From assembly GCF_000368965.1 (NCBI RefSeq), contig NZ_KB849779.1, positions 124,001 through 188,000 of the forward strand: a stretch of DNA of 64,000 bases, given 5' to 3'. Positions 1 through 10,239 of this stretch are shown piece by piece (positions within the stretch are counted from its first letter, which is position 1; each line of letters starts with the position of its first letter). The DNA is from Acinetobacter calcoaceticus DSM 30006 = CIP 81.8 (GTDB lineage: Bacteria; Pseudomonadota; Gammaproteobacteria; Pseudomonadales; Moraxellaceae). The notes under the pieces were generated by a model, which did not search any database, was not told the origin of the DNA, and saw only the letters and a list, made by a program, of their open reading frames with translations. The position numbers and the translations under genes were made by a program.

Positions 1-396
1 TATGCTTGTTTACAAGATCAATCTCGTTATACCACTTATGATTTAAGTGATGCGTTATTAGAAGGCAACCTCGGCCAATCTATTAAGATTTTTCAATATT
101 TAATTGCAGCAGGCGAACCAGATAGTCTGATTTTATGGACTTTAAGTAAAGAAATGCGCTTGTTGATGCAATTGTTTGAACAACCTCATAATGCCCTACA
201 GCTTGGTATATGGAAAACAAAGGTTGGTCTATATCAACAAGCCTTAAGAAGGCTAAATCCACAACAGTTTTTAGGCTGGTCTACCCTTCTATTGCAAATT
301 GATGCAGCAATTAAAGGAATGTCGAATGAAAATGCAGAACATTTAATGCAGCAAGCGATTGCTGAATTATGTGGAAAAACACTATTTATACAATAA
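1..396 (+). CDS. holA: DNA polymerase III subunit delta, C-terminal part (partial)
   Basis: The reading frame is open from the first base of the window to a TAA at 394-396, so this is the last 131 residues of a gene that starts upstream. The residues resemble the C-terminal helical domain of HolA (delta), with the run SDALLEGNLGQSIKIFQYL followed by a Leu-rich helical tail. Delta opens the beta sliding clamp within the clamp-loader complex during replication. The catalytic-like N-terminal AAA+ region is outside the window, so the call rests on the C-terminal domain only. A non-coding gap of about 107 bases separates it from macA. Confidence 0.85.
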   Translation, partial: YACLQDQSRYTTYDLSDALLEGNLGQSIKIFQYLIAAGEPDSLILWTLSKEMRLLMQLFEQPHNALQLGIWKTKVGLYQQALRRLNPQQFLGWSTLLLQIDAAIKGMSNENAEHLMQQAIAELCGKTLFIQ

Positions 397-503
397 TTCG
401 GCTGAATCATTTTTCATCATTCCGGAAATATCATAAAAATTCACGTTTTATCCTCATTTCGCTTTTATACTAAATTAAATTTTAAACTTTTCGACCTCTC
501 ACC

Positions 504-1844
504 ATGCCAAAAATAAAGCCAATCAAACTTGTTATTATCATCGTCTGTATAGTAATTATTGCTGTATTAGCTTGGAAGTTTTTCAAGCCAAAACAGCAGC
601 AGCCACAATATATTACTGCCGAGGTAACACGCGGGGATATTGAAAATAATGTACTTGCAACGGGTACACTTGATGCAACCAAACTGATTAGTGTCGGTGC
701 ACAGGTATCTGGTCAGGTTAAAAAGATGTATGTACAACTAGGCGATCAGGTTAAGCAAGGTCAACTTATTGCGCAAATTGATTCAACCACACAAGAAAAT
801 AGTTTAAAAACTTCTGATGCGAATATTAAAAATTTAGAAGCACAGCGCCTTCAACAAGTTGCTTCTTTGAATGAAAAACAACTTGAATACCGCCGTCAGC
901 AACAAATGTATGCGCAAGATGCAACACCACGCGCAGATCTAGAATCGGCTGAAGCAAGCTATAAAACAGCTCAAGCACAAATCAAAGCATTAGATGCGCA
1001 AATTGAATCTGCAAAAGTGACTAGATCTACGGCGCAAACCAATATTGGTTATACACGTATTCTTGCTCCAACTAATGGTACGGTTGTCGCAATTGTGACG
1101 GAAGAAGGTCAAACGGTAAACGCAAACCAAAGTGCGCCAACAATTGTCAAAATTGCAAAATTACAAAATATGACGATTAAGGCACAAGTCAGTGAAGCTG
1201 ACATTATGAAAGTTGAGAAAGGCCAACAGGTTTATTTCACTACCTTAGGTGAAGACACTAAGCGTTACGCAACCTTACGTCAAATTGAGCCGGCTCCAGA
1301 TTCAATTTCTAGCGAATCAACAAGTACGACAAGCTCAACAACGAGTTCAGCTGTTTACTATAATGCCCTATTTGATGTGCCAAATACCGATGGTAAATTG
1401 CGTATTGATATGACTGCTCAAGTTTATATCGTTTTAAATTCAGCTAAAAATGCCCTGCTCGTTCCTTCTTCAGCGCTTAGCTCTAAACAATTTTCAGGTC
1501 AAAGAAAATCAGGTCAGTCTTCTGATAAAGCAAGCTCTACACCTGAAGCAGCTAAAAAATCTCAAGGAAATGGAGCTCGTTTAGAGCGTCTTAACCTAAC
1601 TGCTGAGCAAAAACAGTTAATTGAACAAGGTAAATTAACTTTAAGTGTTGTACGCATATTACAAGCCGATGGCACAACTAAACCAACTCAAATTTTGGTT
1701 GGTATTAACAACCGTGTAAATGCACAAGTTCTTGCGGGCTTAAAACAAGGTGATCAAGTTGTCATTGCTGATAGTGCAGACACTTCTGCGGCATCAGCAA
1801 ATAGTAGTAATAACCGTCGCCGTAGTGGCCCAATGGGAATGTAA
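504..1844 (+). CDS. macA: MacA-type periplasmic adaptor of a macrolide/peptide exporter
   Basis: This 446-residue protein is the membrane-fusion subunit that joins an inner-membrane MacB transporter to an outer-membrane channel. It has one N-terminal membrane anchor (about residues 7-23), a lipoyl/biotinyl-like hybrid motif (residues 63-95), a long coiled-coil hairpin rich in Gln and Ala (about 95-180), and beta-barrel domains after that. Two low-complexity stretches stand out: a Ser/Thr run at 268-282 inside a beta domain and a Ser/Asn/Arg-rich C-terminal tail. The macB start follows two bases after the stop, so the two are one operon and probably translationally coupled. Macrolide, siderophore or peptide substrates are possible; the sequence does not decide. 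Confidence 0.9.
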   Translation: MPKIKPIKLVIIIVCIVIIAVLAWKFFKPKQQQPQYITAEVTRGDIENNVLATGTLDATKLISVGAQVSGQVKKMYVQLGDQVKQGQLIAQIDSTTQENSLKTSDANIKNLEAQRLQQVASLNEKQLEYRRQQQMYAQDATPRADLESAEASYKTAQAQIKALDAQIESAKVTRSTAQTNIGYTRILAPTNGTVVAIVTEEGQTVNANQSAPTIVKIAKLQNMTIKAQVSEADIMKVEKGQQVYFTTLGEDTKRYATLRQIEPAPDSISSESTSTTSSTTSSAVYYNALFDVPNTDGKLRIDMTAQVYIVLNSAKNALLVPSSALSSKQFSGQRKSGQSSDKASSTPEAAKKSQGNGARLERLNLTAEQKQLIEQGKLTLSVVRILQADGTTKPTQILVGINNRVNAQVLAGLKQGDQVVIADSADTSAASANSSNNRRRSGPMGM

Positions 1845-1846
1845 GC

Positions 1847-3841
1847 ATGACAAAACAAGCTCTGCTTGAAGTCAGCAATCTGGTCCGGGAATTCCCTGCT
1901 GGCGAAAGCACAATACAAATTTTAAAAGGGATTGACCTTACCATTTATGAAGGCGAACTGGTTGCCATTGTCGGCCAGTCTGGTTCGGGTAAGTCAACGC
2001 TCATGAACATTTTGGGCTGCTTAGACCGCCCTACCAGTGGTAGTTATAAGGTCAGTGGGCAAGAGACTGGTAAGTTAGAGCCAGATCAGCTCGCTCGATT
2101 ACGCCGTGAATATTTTGGTTTTATTTTCCAGCGCTACCATTTACTTGGTGACTTATCAGCTGAAGGCAACGTTGAGGTTCCAGCAGTTTATGCAGGTGTT
2201 ACGCCTTCTGAGCGTAAACAACGCGCAACAGCTCTACTTACCGAATTAGGGTTAGGCACTAAAACACTCAATCGACCAAGTCAGCTTTCTGGTGGCCAGC
2301 AGCAACGTGTTTCTATTGCTCGTGCCCTCATGAATGGTGGTGACGTTATCCTTGCGGATGAACCAACAGGAGCACTCGACTCACATAGTGGCGTTGAAGT
2401 TATGCGTATTTTGCGTGAACTCAATGCTGCTGGTCACACTATTATTCTGGTGACACATGATATGCAAGTTGCAAAAAATGCGACTCGTATTATCGAAATT
2501 AGTGACGGAGAAATTATTAGTGACCGTCCTAATGTTCCAGATCAAGCAGCCGAACCAATCAAGTCTGATCCTGATGCCGCTCCTGCTTTACAAGGTAAAC
2601 AGAAGAAAGGCAAAAGTATTTCCGCATGGCGTTCAACTTTAGATCGTTTATCTGAAGCCTTCCAAATGGCTTTACTGTCTATGAATGCCCATCGCATGCG
2701 TACTTTTTTAACCATGCTTGGCATCATTATTGGTATTGCATCTGTTGTTACCGTGGTCGCTCTAGGTAAAGGTTCTCAACAGCAAATTTTAAGCAACATT
2801 AGTAGTCTGGGAACAAATACGATTACGGTGTTTCAGGGTCGTGGTTTTGGTGATAATTCTAAAACTGCAAGTTTTAAAACCTTAGTCCCTGCCGATGCTG
2901 ATGCGTTAATAACCCAACCTTATGTAAGTGCTGTAAGTCCAATCGTCAGCACTTCAAAAACAATGCGTTACCAACAAAATGAAGCAAATGCGACCATTAA
3001 TGGGGTGAGTAACGACTATTTCGATGTAAAAGGTTTAGTCTTTAAAGATGGGCAAACTTTTGATCAACGTAGTGTTCGTGATCGCTCACAAGATGTGGTG
3101 ATTGATACCAATACGCAAAAACAATTCTTTGGCGATGGTAGCAATCCAATTGGTCAAGTAGTACTACTCGGTAGTGTACCAGCACGTATTATCGGGGTTG
3201 TAGAACCGCAAACAAGCGGCATGGGATCTGATGATACCTTAAATGTCTATATGCCTTATACAACCGTAATGAGCCGTATGCTAGGTCAGTCCAATGTCCG
3301 CAATATCGTGGTTCGTATTAATGACAAATATTCAACTACTGCCGCAGAAAATGCGATTGTAAACTTATTAACCCAGCGCCATGGTGCACAAGATATTTTC
3401 ACTATGAACAGTGACAGTATCCGTCAAACCATCGAGAAAACGACCAGCACGATGACCCTTCTGGTTTCAGCAATTGCCGTAATTTCACTGGTCGTTGGTG
3501 GTATCGGGGTTATGAATATTATGCTGGTTTCTGTGACTGAACGTACTCAGGAAATTGGTGTACGTATGGCTGTAGGCGCACGTCAAAGTGATATTTTGCA
3601 GCAATTTCTTATTGAAGCAATTTTAGTCTGTTTAATTGGTGGTGTGCTTGGTGTCTTACTATCACTTGGCCTTGGACAACTTATTAATAAATTTGCTGGC
3701 GGTAACTTTAGCGTGGCTTATTCAAGCACTTCTATTATTGCAGCATTTGTGTGTTCAACACTGATTGGTGTCGTTTTTGGTTTCTTACCAGCCAAGAATG
3801 CGGCAAAACTCGACCCAGTTGCAGCACTATCACGAGAATAA
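1847..3841 (+). CDS. macB: MacB-type ABC transporter, ATPase fused to permease
   Basis: The 664 residues carry an N-terminal ABC ATPase and a C-terminal four-helix permease, the MacB layout. Visible motifs are Walker [10 protein letters not shown] (43-51), the signature [15 protein letters not shown], Walker [12 protein letters not shown], and the H-loop TH. After a charged linker (about residues 225-260) come one transmembrane helix, a large periplasmic MacB-like domain, and three C-terminal helices. MacB is a mechanotransmission exporter that drives substrate from the periplasm through the outer-membrane channel. It lies between macA and an outer-membrane factor gene, which supports a complete tripartite pump. 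Length is normal for the family. Confidence 0.93.
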   Translation: MTKQALLEVSNLVREFPAGESTIQILKGIDLTIYEGELVAIVGQSGSGKSTLMNILGCLDRPTSGSYKVSGQETGKLEPDQLARLRREYFGFIFQRYHLLGDLSAEGNVEVPAVYAGVTPSERKQRATALLTELGLGTKTLNRPSQLSGGQQQRVSIARALMNGGDVILADEPTGALDSHSGVEVMRILRELNAAGHTIILVTHDMQVAKNATRIIEISDGEIISDRPNVPDQAAEPIKSDPDAAPALQGKQKKGKSISAWRSTLDRLSEAFQMALLSMNAHRMRTFLTMLGIIIGIASVVTVVALGKGSQQQILSNISSLGTNTITVFQGRGFGDNSKTASFKTLVPADADALITQPYVSAVSPIVSTSKTMRYQQNEANATINGVSNDYFDVKGLVFKDGQTFDQRSVRDRSQDVVIDTNTQKQFFGDGSNPIGQVVLLGSVPARIIGVVEPQTSGMGSDDTLNVYMPYTTVMSRMLGQSNVRNIVVRINDKYSTTAAENAIVNLLTQRHGAQDIFTMNSDSIRQTIEKTTSTMTLLVSAIAVISLVVGGIGVMNIMLVSVTERTQEIGVRMAVGARQSDILQQFLIEAILVCLIGGVLGVLLSLGLGQLINKFAGGNFSVAYSSTSIIAAFVCSTLIGVVFGFLPAKNAAKLDPVAALSRE

Positions 3842-3851
3842 GGAAAATTGC

Positions 3852-5258
3852 ATGTCTTTCTCTATGACTAAACTCAGCACAGCACTTCTCCTCACAAGCT
3901 CTCTTGTTGGATGTGCTGCTGTGGTAAAAACACCTTACGAAACACCTGCGGTACAAGTTCCGGGTAGTTTTCAGTATGACGCCACAAAAGCAAAAACCAT
4001 GTCTGCCGATCAATATTCTGACCGTTGGTGGACACTTTTTGGTGATGCACAGCTTAATCAGCTCGTAAGCAATGTATTAGAACGTAACAGTGACTTAGCT
4101 GTCGCAGGCATTACCTTAAAACAAGCACGTTTACAAGCTGACCTAACAGCAAACAAGCAAGGCTTACGTACTAGCTCTAGTGTTTCAACTGGGCATTCTT
4201 TTGATTTAAATTCGGGAGATGACAGCGCTAAAGGTCTATCAATGAGTGCGGGCGTAAGCTATGAAGTTGATTTGTTTGGTAAGCTTGCACGCCAAACTGA
4301 AGCAAGTAAATGGGAAGCTTTAGCGACTGAACAAGACCTACAAGCCACTGGACAAAGTTTAATTGCAACCACGGCTAAATTGTATTGGCAACTCGGTTAT
4401 TTAAATGAACGTTATGCGACTGCTCAGCAGAGTCTGGCGACCTCACAAAAGCTATATCAACTCGTACAGATTCAGTATAAAGCTGGTGCTGTTTCAGGTG
4501 TAGATCTTACTCAAGCAGAACAATCTGTACAAAGCCAAAAAGCAAGCCTAAGCCAGATTGAGCAACAACTGGTTGAAACACGGACTGCCATTGCCGTGCT
4601 CTTACATGAACCATTGCAACAGTTAAACATTCAAGAGCCTAAACGTTTGCCACGCAATGCACTACCAGCAATTGGTGCGGGCTTACCTGCCGATATTTTA
4701 TCGCGCCGTCCCGATTTACAAGCCTCTGAGCTTCGTTTGAAAAAAGCGCTCGCGACTAAAGATGCTACTAAGGCGAGCTACTATCCATCGATTAGCTTAA
4801 CCAGTAGTTTGGGATCAAGCAGTACATCGTTAACGGAGTTATTACGTAACCCTGCCCTAACTTTAGGTGCAAGTTTAAGCTTACCGTTTTTACAATATAA
4901 CGATATGAAAAAGGATATTGCGATTAGCAATCTGGATTATGAAAAAGCGATTATTCAATATCGCCAGACGCTTTATCAAGCTTTTGCTGATGTCGAGAAT
5001 GCTTTATCAAGTCGTACAGAACTCGACAAACAAGTAGCGTTACAAGAGCGTAATGTTGAACTTGCAGAAAAAACTGAACGTTTAACCGAAGTCCGTTATC
5101 GTTATGGTGCTGTCGCATTAAAAACACTTCTTGATGCTCAGCAAACTACACGTACTGCACGCTTAAGCCTTGTTGAAACTAAACAAAGCCAATACAACGC
5201 GTATGTCACCCTCATGCAAGCTTTAGGTGGTTCACCTGTAAAAGAACTTCCTCAATAA
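3852..5258 (+). CDS. Outer membrane efflux lipoprotein (NodT/OprM family), partner of MacAB
   Basis: I place the start at the ATG at 3852, 10 bases after the macB stop, with AGGAAAA just upstream; a longer frame back to 3765 only overlaps macB. The 468-residue product begins with a lipoprotein signal peptide ending LVGC, so Cys21 would be acylated. The rest shows the two repeated OEP-type halves of a TolC-like channel, with long Gln/Ala-rich helices and the conserved PADILSRRPDLQASE segment of the NodT group. It should give the MacAB pair an exit duct in the outer membrane. Many bacteria use a remotely encoded TolC with MacAB; here the channel is in the operon. Confidence 0.88.
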   Translation: MSFSMTKLSTALLLTSSLVGCAAVVKTPYETPAVQVPGSFQYDATKAKTMSADQYSDRWWTLFGDAQLNQLVSNVLERNSDLAVAGITLKQARLQADLTANKQGLRTSSSVSTGHSFDLNSGDDSAKGLSMSAGVSYEVDLFGKLARQTEASKWEALATEQDLQATGQSLIATTAKLYWQLGYLNERYATAQQSLATSQKLYQLVQIQYKAGAVSGVDLTQAEQSVQSQKASLSQIEQQLVETRTAIAVLLHEPLQQLNIQEPKRLPRNALPAIGAGLPADILSRRPDLQASELRLKKALATKDATKASYYPSISLTSSLGSSSTSLTELLRNPALTLGASLSLPFLQYNDMKKDIAISNLDYEKAIIQYRQTLYQAFADVENALSSRTELDKQVALQERNVELAEKTERLTEVRYRYGAVALKTLLDAQQTTRTARLSLVETKQSQYNAYVTLMQALGGSPVKELPQ

Positions 5259-5270
5259 ATTGCGCCCAGT

Positions 5271-5305
5271 AAAAAAGCCGTAGTCCTTCAACTACGGCTT
5301 TTTTT
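5271..5305. terminator. Bidirectional terminator between the efflux operon and fabI
   Basis: A 14-base stem (AAAAAAGCCGTAGT / ACTACGGCTTTTTT) with a six-base loop is flanked by A and T runs. The two neighbouring genes converge on it, so it can serve both strands. Confidence 0.9.
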
Positions 5306-5327
5306 ATGTCCGAATAAATTTTAAAAC

Positions 5328-6131
5328 TTATTCATCATCCATCATAGATTGGCTCATACCAACAGTATTGAAGCCAGCATCTACATATAGAATTTCACCA
5401 GTAATACCTGAAGCCCATGGTGAGCAAAGGAAAAGCGCTGCATTACCCACTTCGTCAATGGTTACATTACGCTTTAACGGTGCAACTTTTTCATTAGCAT
5501 CTAACATTTTACGGAAAGATTTAATACCAGAAGCAGCCAAAGTACGGATTGGACCCGCAGAAATCGCGTTTACACGAATACCGTCAACACCTAAGCTTGA
5601 TGCCAAGTAGCGAACACCCGCTTCTAAAGAAGCTTTTGCCATGCCCATAACGTTATAGTTAGGCATAACGCGCTCAGAACCTTGGTAAGTCAAAGTCAAT
5701 AAACAACCTTGGCGAGCTTGTAGTAATGGTTTTGCAGCACGTGCCATCGCAATAAAGCTGTATGCACTGATGTCATGAGCAACTTTAAAACCGTCACGGT
5801 CAGTCACGTCAGTAAAATCACCATCAAGTGTATGTGCAGGAGCAAAGCCGATAGAGTGAACTACACCATCTAGACCATCCCAATGTTTTGCAAGTTCTGC
5901 AAATGCATTGTCAATTTCGCTATCAACTGCAACATCACATGGGAACACAAGCTTAGAACCGAATTGCTCAGCAAATTCATCCACACGTTTTTTTAATTTT
6001 TCGTTTGGATAAGTAAACGCAAGCTCTGCACCTTCACGGTGTAATGCTTGGGCAATACCAAAAGCAATTGATAATTTACTAGCAACGCCTGCAATCAAAA
6101 AGCGTTTACCTGCTAAAAGTCCTTGTGTCAT
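5328..6131 (-). CDS. fabI: Enoyl-[acyl-carrier-protein] reductase (NADH), FabI
   Basis: FabI reduces the double bond of trans-2-enoyl-ACP in the last step of each fatty-acid elongation cycle, and is the triclosan target. The 267-residue protein has the N-terminal [14 protein letters not shown] nucleotide-binding segment of FabI and the Tyr-x6-Lys catalytic pair in [13 protein letters not shown] chose the ATG at 6131 because [15 protein letters not shown] is the family's N-terminus and GAGTGAGAT lies just upstream; a TTG five codons earlier is less likely. It is monocistronic, with its terminator shared with the efflux operon downstream. Confidence 0.95.
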   Translation of the reverse strand: MTQGLLAGKRFLIAGVASKLSIAFGIAQALHREGAELAFTYPNEKLKKRVDEFAEQFGSKLVFPCDVAVDSEIDNAFAELAKHWDGLDGVVHSIGFAPAHTLDGDFTDVTDRDGFKVAHDISAYSFIAMARAAKPLLQARQGCLLTLTYQGSERVMPNYNVMGMAKASLEAGVRYLASSLGVDGIRVNAISAGPIRTLAASGIKSFRKMLDANEKVAPLKRNVTIDEVGNAALFLCSPWASGITGEILYVDAGFNTVGMSQSMMDDE

Positions 6132-6221
6132 GCCGATCTCACTCAAAACAATTTAAAGCATAATGCCAATATTCAACGGTTTTCGAAATTGCATAATGCA
6201 TCTTTTTTCAAAAATCGCACG

Positions 6222-6250
6222 AAAAAAAATCGCCCCTCATGAGGAGCGAC
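6222..6250 (-). terminator. Rho-independent terminator of the BI-1/YccA gene
   Basis: On the minus strand TCGCTCC-TCAT-GGGGCGA forms a stem (one G-U pair) followed by eight T residues. It lies just after the stop of the gene at 6269. Confidence 0.85.
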
Positions 6251-6268
6251 TTCTAAATGAATATAATT

Positions 6269-7000
6269 TTAGTCGTCAGATAACAAACCAATCAAACGTA
6301 AAAAAGAGATATACATCCAAACTAAAGTTGAGAGTAATGCAATTCCACATAACCACTCCATAAATTTTGGAGCACGATAAGCTGCGTTGGTTTCAATTAA
6401 ATCGAAATCTAAAATCAGGTTTAGTGACGCAATCACAGCAATAAATGCAGCAAAACCAATCCCTAACCAGTTACTTTCAAAAATATAAGGAATGCTTGAA
6501 CCAAAGGCTAAGCGCATGATCATCTGCACGATAAACACAAGAAAAATAGCCAGAGATGCAGATATCACAACTGACTTAAATTTTTCTGTTGCACGTACAA
6601 TCTGAAATTTATATAAGCCAAACATCACCAATGTTGTCACGAACGTGGCAAGTAATGCTTGTAAAGGCACACCTGGGTACTTCATTTGAAAAGTAAAAGA
6701 AATACCGCCTAAAAATGCACCTTCAAATAAAGCATATGGAATTGCTAAGGTTGGTGCAGTTGTCGGTTTAAATGTGGCAATCAAAGCTAAAACCAGGCCA
6801 CCAATTGCACCAACAATAGCACCCGCATAGGCAATAGCAACATTTGCAGTAAAAGCTGCGTAGAAAAATAAAGCAATGCCCACAGCCGCTGCAATGACCG
6901 TCAACATAACAGATTTTTGAATCGCACCTTGCACAGTCATTGGTTGACTATAGTCACTGACCGTTTCAACACGTGTCAGTATCGGGTTATTACTTTGCAT
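6269..7000 (-). CDS. Bax inhibitor-1/YccA family membrane protein
   Basis: The 243-residue product is very hydrophobic and shows about seven membrane helices. The C-terminal part, with the acidic pair in LILDFDLIETNAAYRAPKFMEW, is typical of the BI-1 (TMBIM)/YbhL group, whose conserved aspartates form a pH- or calcium-sensing pair in structurally studied members. E. coli relatives are YbhL and YccA, the latter a modulator of FtsH. The role in this organism is not defined by the sequence. It stands alone between fabI and orn, with its own terminator. Confidence 0.85.
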   Translation of the reverse strand: MQSNNPILTRVETVSDYSQPMTVQGAIQKSVMLTVIAAAVGIALFFYAAFTANVAIAYAGAIVGAIGGLVLALIATFKPTTAPTLAIPYALFEGAFLGGISFTFQMKYPGVPLQALLATFVTTLVMFGLYKFQIVRATEKFKSVVISASLAIFLVFIVQMIMRLAFGSSIPYIFESNWLGIGFAAFIAVIASLNLILDFDLIETNAAYRAPKFMEWLCGIALLSTLVWMYISFLRLIGLLSDD

Positions 7001-7106
7001 AAATGCTCTCTTTTTATAATAAAAATTTAAAACATCATTTTAAGCAAAATGAATATGAAAGCCAAATCAGGCTCTCGGCATTATTGTAACAATGTCCTTT
7101 AAGCAA

Positions 7107-7132
7107 TAAAAAAAGGGGCAGCAGCCCCCTTT
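7107..7132 (-). terminator. Terminator of orn
   Basis: On the minus strand AGGGGGCTGCTGCCCCT is followed by seven T residues about 20 bases after the orn stop codon. Confidence 0.85.
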
Positions 7133-7153
7133 CATATTACATATACAACGTAA

Positions 7154-7720
7154 TCAATCTTTACCATCAGTATTCATAATAAAGAAGTATTCACGGTAAT
7201 ATTTCAACTCAGAAATTGAGTCACGAATATCATCCATTGCCAAATGCGATGCATTCTTTTTCAGACCACTCATAATTTCAGGGCGCCAGCGTTTTGAAAG
7301 TTCTTTTACGGTAGATACATCAAGATTACGATAATGGAAATATTGCTCTAGCTCAGGCATAAGACGATGTAAGAAACGGCGATCCTGACAAATCGAGTTA
7401 CCGCACATCGGTGAAACTTTTGGGTTGACCCATTTTTTTAGGAATTCTAAAGTCTGTAGCTCAGCATCACGAGCTGTCAATTTGCTACGACGAACTCGTT
7501 CAACTAACCCAGATTGTCCATGTTGGCGGGTATTCCACTCATCCATTGCATTTAAAATACGATCAGGTTGATGGACAGCCAAGACCGGACCTTCGGCAAG
7601 TACATTTAAATTATCATCTGTAATAATTGTTGCGATTTCAATAATTTGGTCATTATCGGTATCTAAACCGGTCATTTCCAGATCAATCCAAATTAATCGT
7701 GTATTTAAAGTACTGCTCAT
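7154..7720 (-). CDS. orn: Oligoribonuclease
   Basis: Orn is a 3'-5' exonuclease of the DEDDh class that degrades the shortest RNA fragments, including the pGpG made from cyclic di-GMP. The 188-residue protein has the first DE motif in [10 protein letters not shown], the [12 protein letters not shown] strand, and the final [10 protein letters not shown] motif with its His and Asp. Length matches the family (about 180). The gene is divergent from rsgA, as in E. coli where orn and rsgA also sit head to head. Confidence 0.95.
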   Translation of the reverse strand: MSSTLNTRLIWIDLEMTGLDTDNDQIIEIATIITDDNLNVLAEGPVLAVHQPDRILNAMDEWNTRQHGQSGLVERVRRSKLTARDAELQTLEFLKKWVNPKVSPMCGNSICQDRRFLHRLMPELEQYFHYRNLDVSTVKELSKRWRPEIMSGLKKNASHLAMDDIRDSISELKYYREYFFIMNTDGKD

Positions 7721-7845
7721 GTATGTACGTTCTAAAATGCCGTAAAAACATCAATAGTAGCAAATTTCTTGCATCTGCGCTGTAATTCTATAGCCGCTTC
7801 ATGCTATTTTTGCCATCTTCAAACAGTGGTTTTTTTGGGATATGA

Positions 7846-8907
7846 ATGGCTTTAATTCGTAAGCGTCGTTTAACTGAACAGCAGCAACGTCGTATTGAAA
7901 AACAGCACAAAACTCGCCAAGAAGAGGCCGATACTTCACAAGATCTGGACGGACTCGTTGTACAACATTATGGGCGCCAACTCGAAGTACAGGCACTCTC
8001 TGTACCTGAGCATCACCCAGAAAAACTTCAAGTTGCCGAAGGAGAGCCAGAACCATTCTGGAAACCTATCGAGCTCAAAAGCGTATGGCGCTGTCATACT
8101 CGAACTAACCTTGAGTTACTTGTGACTGGTGACCGAGTTAAATGGCAAGCAGACCCGAACACGGGTTTAGGCATTATTACTGCCATTCATCCACGCAACT
8201 CATTACTTACCCGCCCAGACCGTTATCACAAGGTTAAACCAGTTGCAGCAAATATCAGTTTGATTGTAATTGTATTTTCTCCCCTTCCTGAACCAGCTCC
8301 GACATTAATCGACCGTTATTTAGTGGCTTGCGCAGACGCTAACATTCCTGCACTTTTAGTCTTAAATAAATCAGATTTAATCACTGAAAATGACCCAATT
8401 CTTACGCTATTAGAAGAATATAAAACTTTGGGTTATGAGGTGATGATTTGTCAGTCTAAAAAGGGAGATATCTCTGCTTTATCTGAACGTTTAGATGGCG
8501 AAACGGTAGCTTTCGTTGGCCAATCGGGTGTAGGGAAAAGTTCTTTAATTAATGTATTAATTCCAGATGCAGAGCAAAAAACAAATATTATTTCTGAAAA
8601 CTCTGCACTTGGTCAACACACAACAACCTCTACACGTTTAATGAATTTCGGTAAAAATGGCGCGTTAATCGATTCACCGGGAATTCGTGAATTTGGGCTT
8701 TGGCATCTTGATTTAGAAAAAATTCGTATGGGCTTTCCAGAAATTGAAGCACATTTAGGTTCTTGCCAATTCCGTAATTGTACCCATACTCATGAAAAGA
8801 ACTGTGGGCTAAAACACGCTGTAGAATCTGGTGAAATTTTGCCACGGCGCCTAGATAGCTTTTTGCGTTTAAATGATGAGATTCAAGAAGCACAGCAAAA
8901 AAACTAA
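7846..8907 (+). CDS. rsgA: Small ribosomal subunit GTPase RsgA
   Basis: RsgA is a circularly permuted GTPase that checks late maturation of the 30S subunit. In this 353-residue protein the G4 motif LNKSD comes before the P-loop GQSGVGKSSL and the DSPG motif, which is the permuted order. An OB fold precedes the GTPase domain, and the C-terminal zinc-binding region shows the Cys-Cys-His-Cys set in CQFRNCTHTHEKNCG. The N-terminal basic segment (RKRRLTEQQQRR) is typical. The start ATG at 7846 gives the expected MALIRKRRLT beginning. It is divergent from orn. Confidence 0.95.
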   Translation: MALIRKRRLTEQQQRRIEKQHKTRQEEADTSQDLDGLVVQHYGRQLEVQALSVPEHHPEKLQVAEGEPEPFWKPIELKSVWRCHTRTNLELLVTGDRVKWQADPNTGLGIITAIHPRNSLLTRPDRYHKVKPVAANISLIVIVFSPLPEPAPTLIDRYLVACADANIPALLVLNKSDLITENDPILTLLEEYKTLGYEVMICQSKKGDISALSERLDGETVAFVGQSGVGKSSLINVLIPDAEQKTNIISENSALGQHTTTSTRLMNFGKNGALIDSPGIREFGLWHLDLEKIRMGFPEIEAHLGSCQFRNCTHTHEKNCGLKHAVESGEILPRRLDSFLRLNDEIQEAQQKN

Positions 8908-8939
8908 TTTTCTGTCCGCTTTGCACTTGAAGTGGTGAT

Positions 8940-8967
8940 TTTGATCACCATCTATATACGCTATACT
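8940..8967 (+). promoter_or_regulatory. Predicted sigma-70 promoter of the rhodanese-grxC-secB operon
   Basis: A -10 TATACT (8962-8967) lies 16 bases after a -35-like TTTGAT (8940-8945). The -35 overlaps a perfect 7-base inverted repeat, TGGTGAT-TTTG-ATCACCA (8933-8950), which has no T run and so is not a terminator; it may be a protein-binding site. The GTG start of the operon is about 38 bases downstream of the -10. Confidence 0.55.
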
Positions 8968-9005
8968 CTAGGTCAATTTTGTTTTTAATTTTTTTTAGGT
9001 GACTT

Positions 9006-9422
9006 GTGGAACGCTGGTTAGAGTTTATGGGGAATCACCCCATTTTGTTTGGTACGCTCGGAGTCTTAGTCGTGTTGTTCTTCATTTTTGAAGGTCAACG
9101 TAACGGTCGTAAAATTTCACCACAGTCGCTTGGTATTTTAGTGAAAGCGAAAAATGCCATACTGATCGACTTGCGCGATAGTAAAGACTTCCGTGAAGGT
9201 CATATTAGTGGCAGCCGCAATATTCCTTTCAGCCAAATTGCAAGTCATGCTGATGAATTAAAAGCAAGTGAGCGTCCATTGGTATTTATTTGCAACCTCG
9301 GGCAAGTTGCTGGTAGTGCTTTGCAAAAAGTTGCTCACCATGACAGCTATCGTCTTGATGGTGGTATTAGTAACTGGAAAGCACAAGGCTTACCTCTTGT
9401 AAAAAGCAAACCAAAAGCTTAA
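9006..9422 (+). CDS. Membrane-anchored rhodanese-like protein (YibN type)
   Basis: The start is GTG at 9006, preceded by AGGTGACTT. The 138-residue protein has one N-terminal membrane helix (about residues 12-28) followed by a single rhodanese domain. The likely sulfur-accepting cysteine is in VFICNLGQVAG, and the IDLRDSKDFREGHISGSRNIP segment is the classic CH2A-like region. E. coli has the same gene order, yibN-grxC-secB, which supports the assignment. The family transfers sulfane sulfur or has a membrane-associated role; the substrate is unknown. Confidence 0.85.
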   Translation: MERWLEFMGNHPILFGTLGVLVVLFFIFEGQRNGRKISPQSLGILVKAKNAILIDLRDSKDFREGHISGSRNIPFSQIASHADELKASERPLVFICNLGQVAGSALQKVAHHDSYRLDGGISNWKAQGLPLVKSKPKA

Positions 9423-9433
9423 GGAGAATTATT

Positions 9434-9691
9434 ATGACTGCAAATGTCATTGTTTACTCAACTTCTGTATGCCCGTATTGCGTTCGAGCTAAACAGTTAC
9501 TTGAGCGTAAAGGTATTGCTTACAAAGAAGTAAATCTTTCCGTTGAAGCACCGGAAGTACGTGTTGAATTAATGCAACGCACGAATCATCGTACTGTCCC
9601 ACAAATTTTTATTAACGATCAGTTTATTGGCGGTTTTGACCAACTTTATGCTTTAGAGCGTGAAGGTAAACTCGACGAATTATTGGCTTAA
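9434..9691 (+). CDS. grxC: Glutaredoxin 3
   Basis: This 85-residue thioredoxin-fold protein carries the dithiol motif CPYC near its N-terminus, the cis-proline TVPQIFI and the GGFDQLYALE helix that binds glutathione. It reduces disulfides and mixed disulfides with glutathione as donor. It lies 11 bases after the rhodanese gene, with AAGGAGAATT as ribosome binding site, and 27 bases before secB. Confidence 0.95.
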   Translation: MTANVIVYSTSVCPYCVRAKQLLERKGIAYKEVNLSVEAPEVRVELMQRTNHRTVPQIFINDQFIGGFDQLYALEREGKLDELLA

Positions 9692-9718
9692 CATCGCATC
9701 CATATTAAGGAAAAAACA

Positions 9719-10171
9719 ATGAGCGAAGAACAACAAGTTCAACCACAATTAGCTTTAGAGCGTATTTATACAAAAGATATTTCTTTTGAGGTTCCTGGGG
9801 CGCAGGTTTTTACTAAACAATGGCAACCTGAACTCAATATCAATCTTTCTTCTGCTGCAGAAAAAATTGATCCAACTCATTTTGAAGTTTCTTTAAAAGT
9901 TGTGGTACAAGCCGATAACGACAACGAAACAGCGTTCATTGTAGATATCACTCAATCAGGTATTTTCTTGATTGATAACATCGAAGAAGATCGCTTACCG
10001 TATATTTTAGGCGCTTATTGCCCAAATATATTGTTCCCGTTCTTACGTGAAGCGGTAAATGATTTAGTGACTAAAGGTAGCTTCCCACAGTTACTTCTTA
10101 CACCAATCAACTTTGATGCAGAGTTCGAAGCAAATATGCAACGTGCTCAAGCTGTTGAAGGTCAAGCTTAA
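9719..10171 (+). CDS. secB: Protein-export chaperone SecB
   Basis: SecB holds preproteins unfolded and passes them to SecA. The 150-residue product has the family's central [10 protein letters not shown] strand, the [11 protein letters not shown] strand and the [16 protein letters not shown] helix. The ribosome binding site AAGGAAAAA precedes the ATG. It is the last gene of the rhodanese-grxC-secB operon; a terminator follows. Confidence 0.96.
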   Translation: MSEEQQVQPQLALERIYTKDISFEVPGAQVFTKQWQPELNINLSSAAEKIDPTHFEVSLKVVVQADNDNETAFIVDITQSGIFLIDNIEEDRLPYILGAYCPNILFPFLREAVNDLVTKGSFPQLLLTPINFDAEFEANMQRAQAVEGQA

Positions 10172-10192
10172 TTTTTTAGCTTGTTCTAAACT

Positions 10193-10220
10193 AAAAAACC
10201 GCGTAATTCGCGGTTTTTTT
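10193..10220. terminator. Bidirectional terminator between secB and the aryl polyene cluster
   Basis: AAAAAACCGCG-TAAT-TCGCGGTTTTTTT forms a GC-core stem with A and T flanks. It ends secB on the plus strand and, on the minus strand, the 17 kb aryl polyene gene run. Confidence 0.9.
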
Positions 10221-10239
10221 ATGTCTGCTATTTCACTTA

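Noticed and set aside
8933..8950. Inverted repeat after rsgA considered as a terminator
   Set aside because: No T run follows, and it overlaps the promoter of the next operon.
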